Shown here: one piece after another, positions 33,029 through 33,088 of the stretch
Numbering within the stretch: position 1 is the stretch's first letter
Layout: every line of letters begins with the position of its first letter
Assembly: GCA_947175245.1 (NCBI GenBank)
Contig: CAMWLW010000023.1
Span: forward strand, 1 to 33,088
Direction: 5' to 3'
From: an uncultured Bacteroidales bacterium
Lineage (GTDB): Bacteria; Bacteroidota; Bacteroidia; Bacteroidales; Muribaculaceae
DNA length: 33,088 nt
Translations under genes and position numbers: made by a program
Notes under the pieces: model-generated
The model's input: only the letters and a program-made list of their open reading frames with translations
Told to the model about the DNA's origin: nothing
Database searches by the model: none

Positions 33029-33088
33029 TCAGAAATGCTTCTTGAGGTCAGTGTAGATGGCATCGGTGGCACCGAGCTGTGACTTGAC
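33029..33088 (-). CDS. C-terminal end of an unidentified gene
   Basis: The last 19 codons of a minus-strand reading frame enter from the right edge, encoding VKSQLGATDAIYTDLKKHF and a TGA stop at 33029-33031. Codon use (GTC, CTC, GCC, ATC) matches the neighbouring genes, which supports it being real. The piece is too short to name a product. Confidence 0.5.
   Translation of the reverse strand, partial: VKSQLGATDAIYTDLKKHF

Noticed and set aside
1-33088. CRISPR arrays, insertion sequences, tRNA or rRNA genes, and prophage
   Set aside because: I found no regularly spaced repeats, transposase motifs, cloverleaf sequences or phage structural genes on reading both strands.

Overview
The window looks like a housekeeping stretch of a Bacteroidota chromosome, order Bacteroidales. 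A Muribaculaceae-like member is my best guess from codon and protein style, but that is inference. Direct support: promoters of the Bacteroidota type (TTTG, about 20 bp, TAnnTTTG) recur in front of genes; starts lack clear Shine-Dalgarno sites; LpxC is fused to FabZ; lipoproteins carry acidic residues after the lipobox cysteine; and there is a Bacteroidota-type putative porin. I see no rRNA, tRNA, CRISPR array, insertion sequence or phage genes.

Layout, left to right. 1-1844 (+): the end of an S9 peptidase, a DUF6155-like gene and ferritin, closed by a 15-bp stem terminator. 2074-2619 (+): a secreted protein with two SH3-like repeats. 2807-6040 (+): the lipid A operon lpxD, lpxC-fabZ, lpxA, closed by a hairpin. 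6173-8989 (+): a large secreted M16 protease. Two hairpin terminators separate it from a minus-strand DUF3127 gene whose C-terminus mimics the SSB tip. That gene is divergent from a DUF695 gene, with a well-formed promoter on each side. 10169-19107 and beyond (+): an unusual receiver plus PEP/pyruvate-binding ATP-grasp protein, a long coiled-coil protein, a dipeptidyl peptidase IV, a membrane protein, miaA and a secreted hypothetical, the last three chained by 4-bp ATGA overlaps or short gaps.

From 19983 to the right edge all genes are on the minus strand. In transcription order (right to left): an unidentified gene end, glyS, lemA, an FKBP isomerase lipoprotein, a clostripain (C11) lipoprotein, an MscS channel, recJ and recQ (overlapping by 4 bp), a putative porin, a periplasmic solute-binding-like protein and a PepSY-like lipoprotein. 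The last of these overlaps the end of the plus-strand block by 69 bp.

Functional themes are envelope biogenesis (lipid A synthesis, porin, lipoproteins, MscS), peptide degradation (two S9, one M16 and one C11 peptidase) and nucleic-acid maintenance (recJ, recQ, the SSB-like DUF3127 protein, miaA, glyS). The strongest candidate for something undescribed is the roughly 200-nt GC-rich segment between the mscS terminator and recJ. It has its own TAnnTTTG box, two folded domains, a repeated 9-mer flanking two adjacent hairpins and mutually exclusive pairings, and I do not recognise it as a known RNA family.
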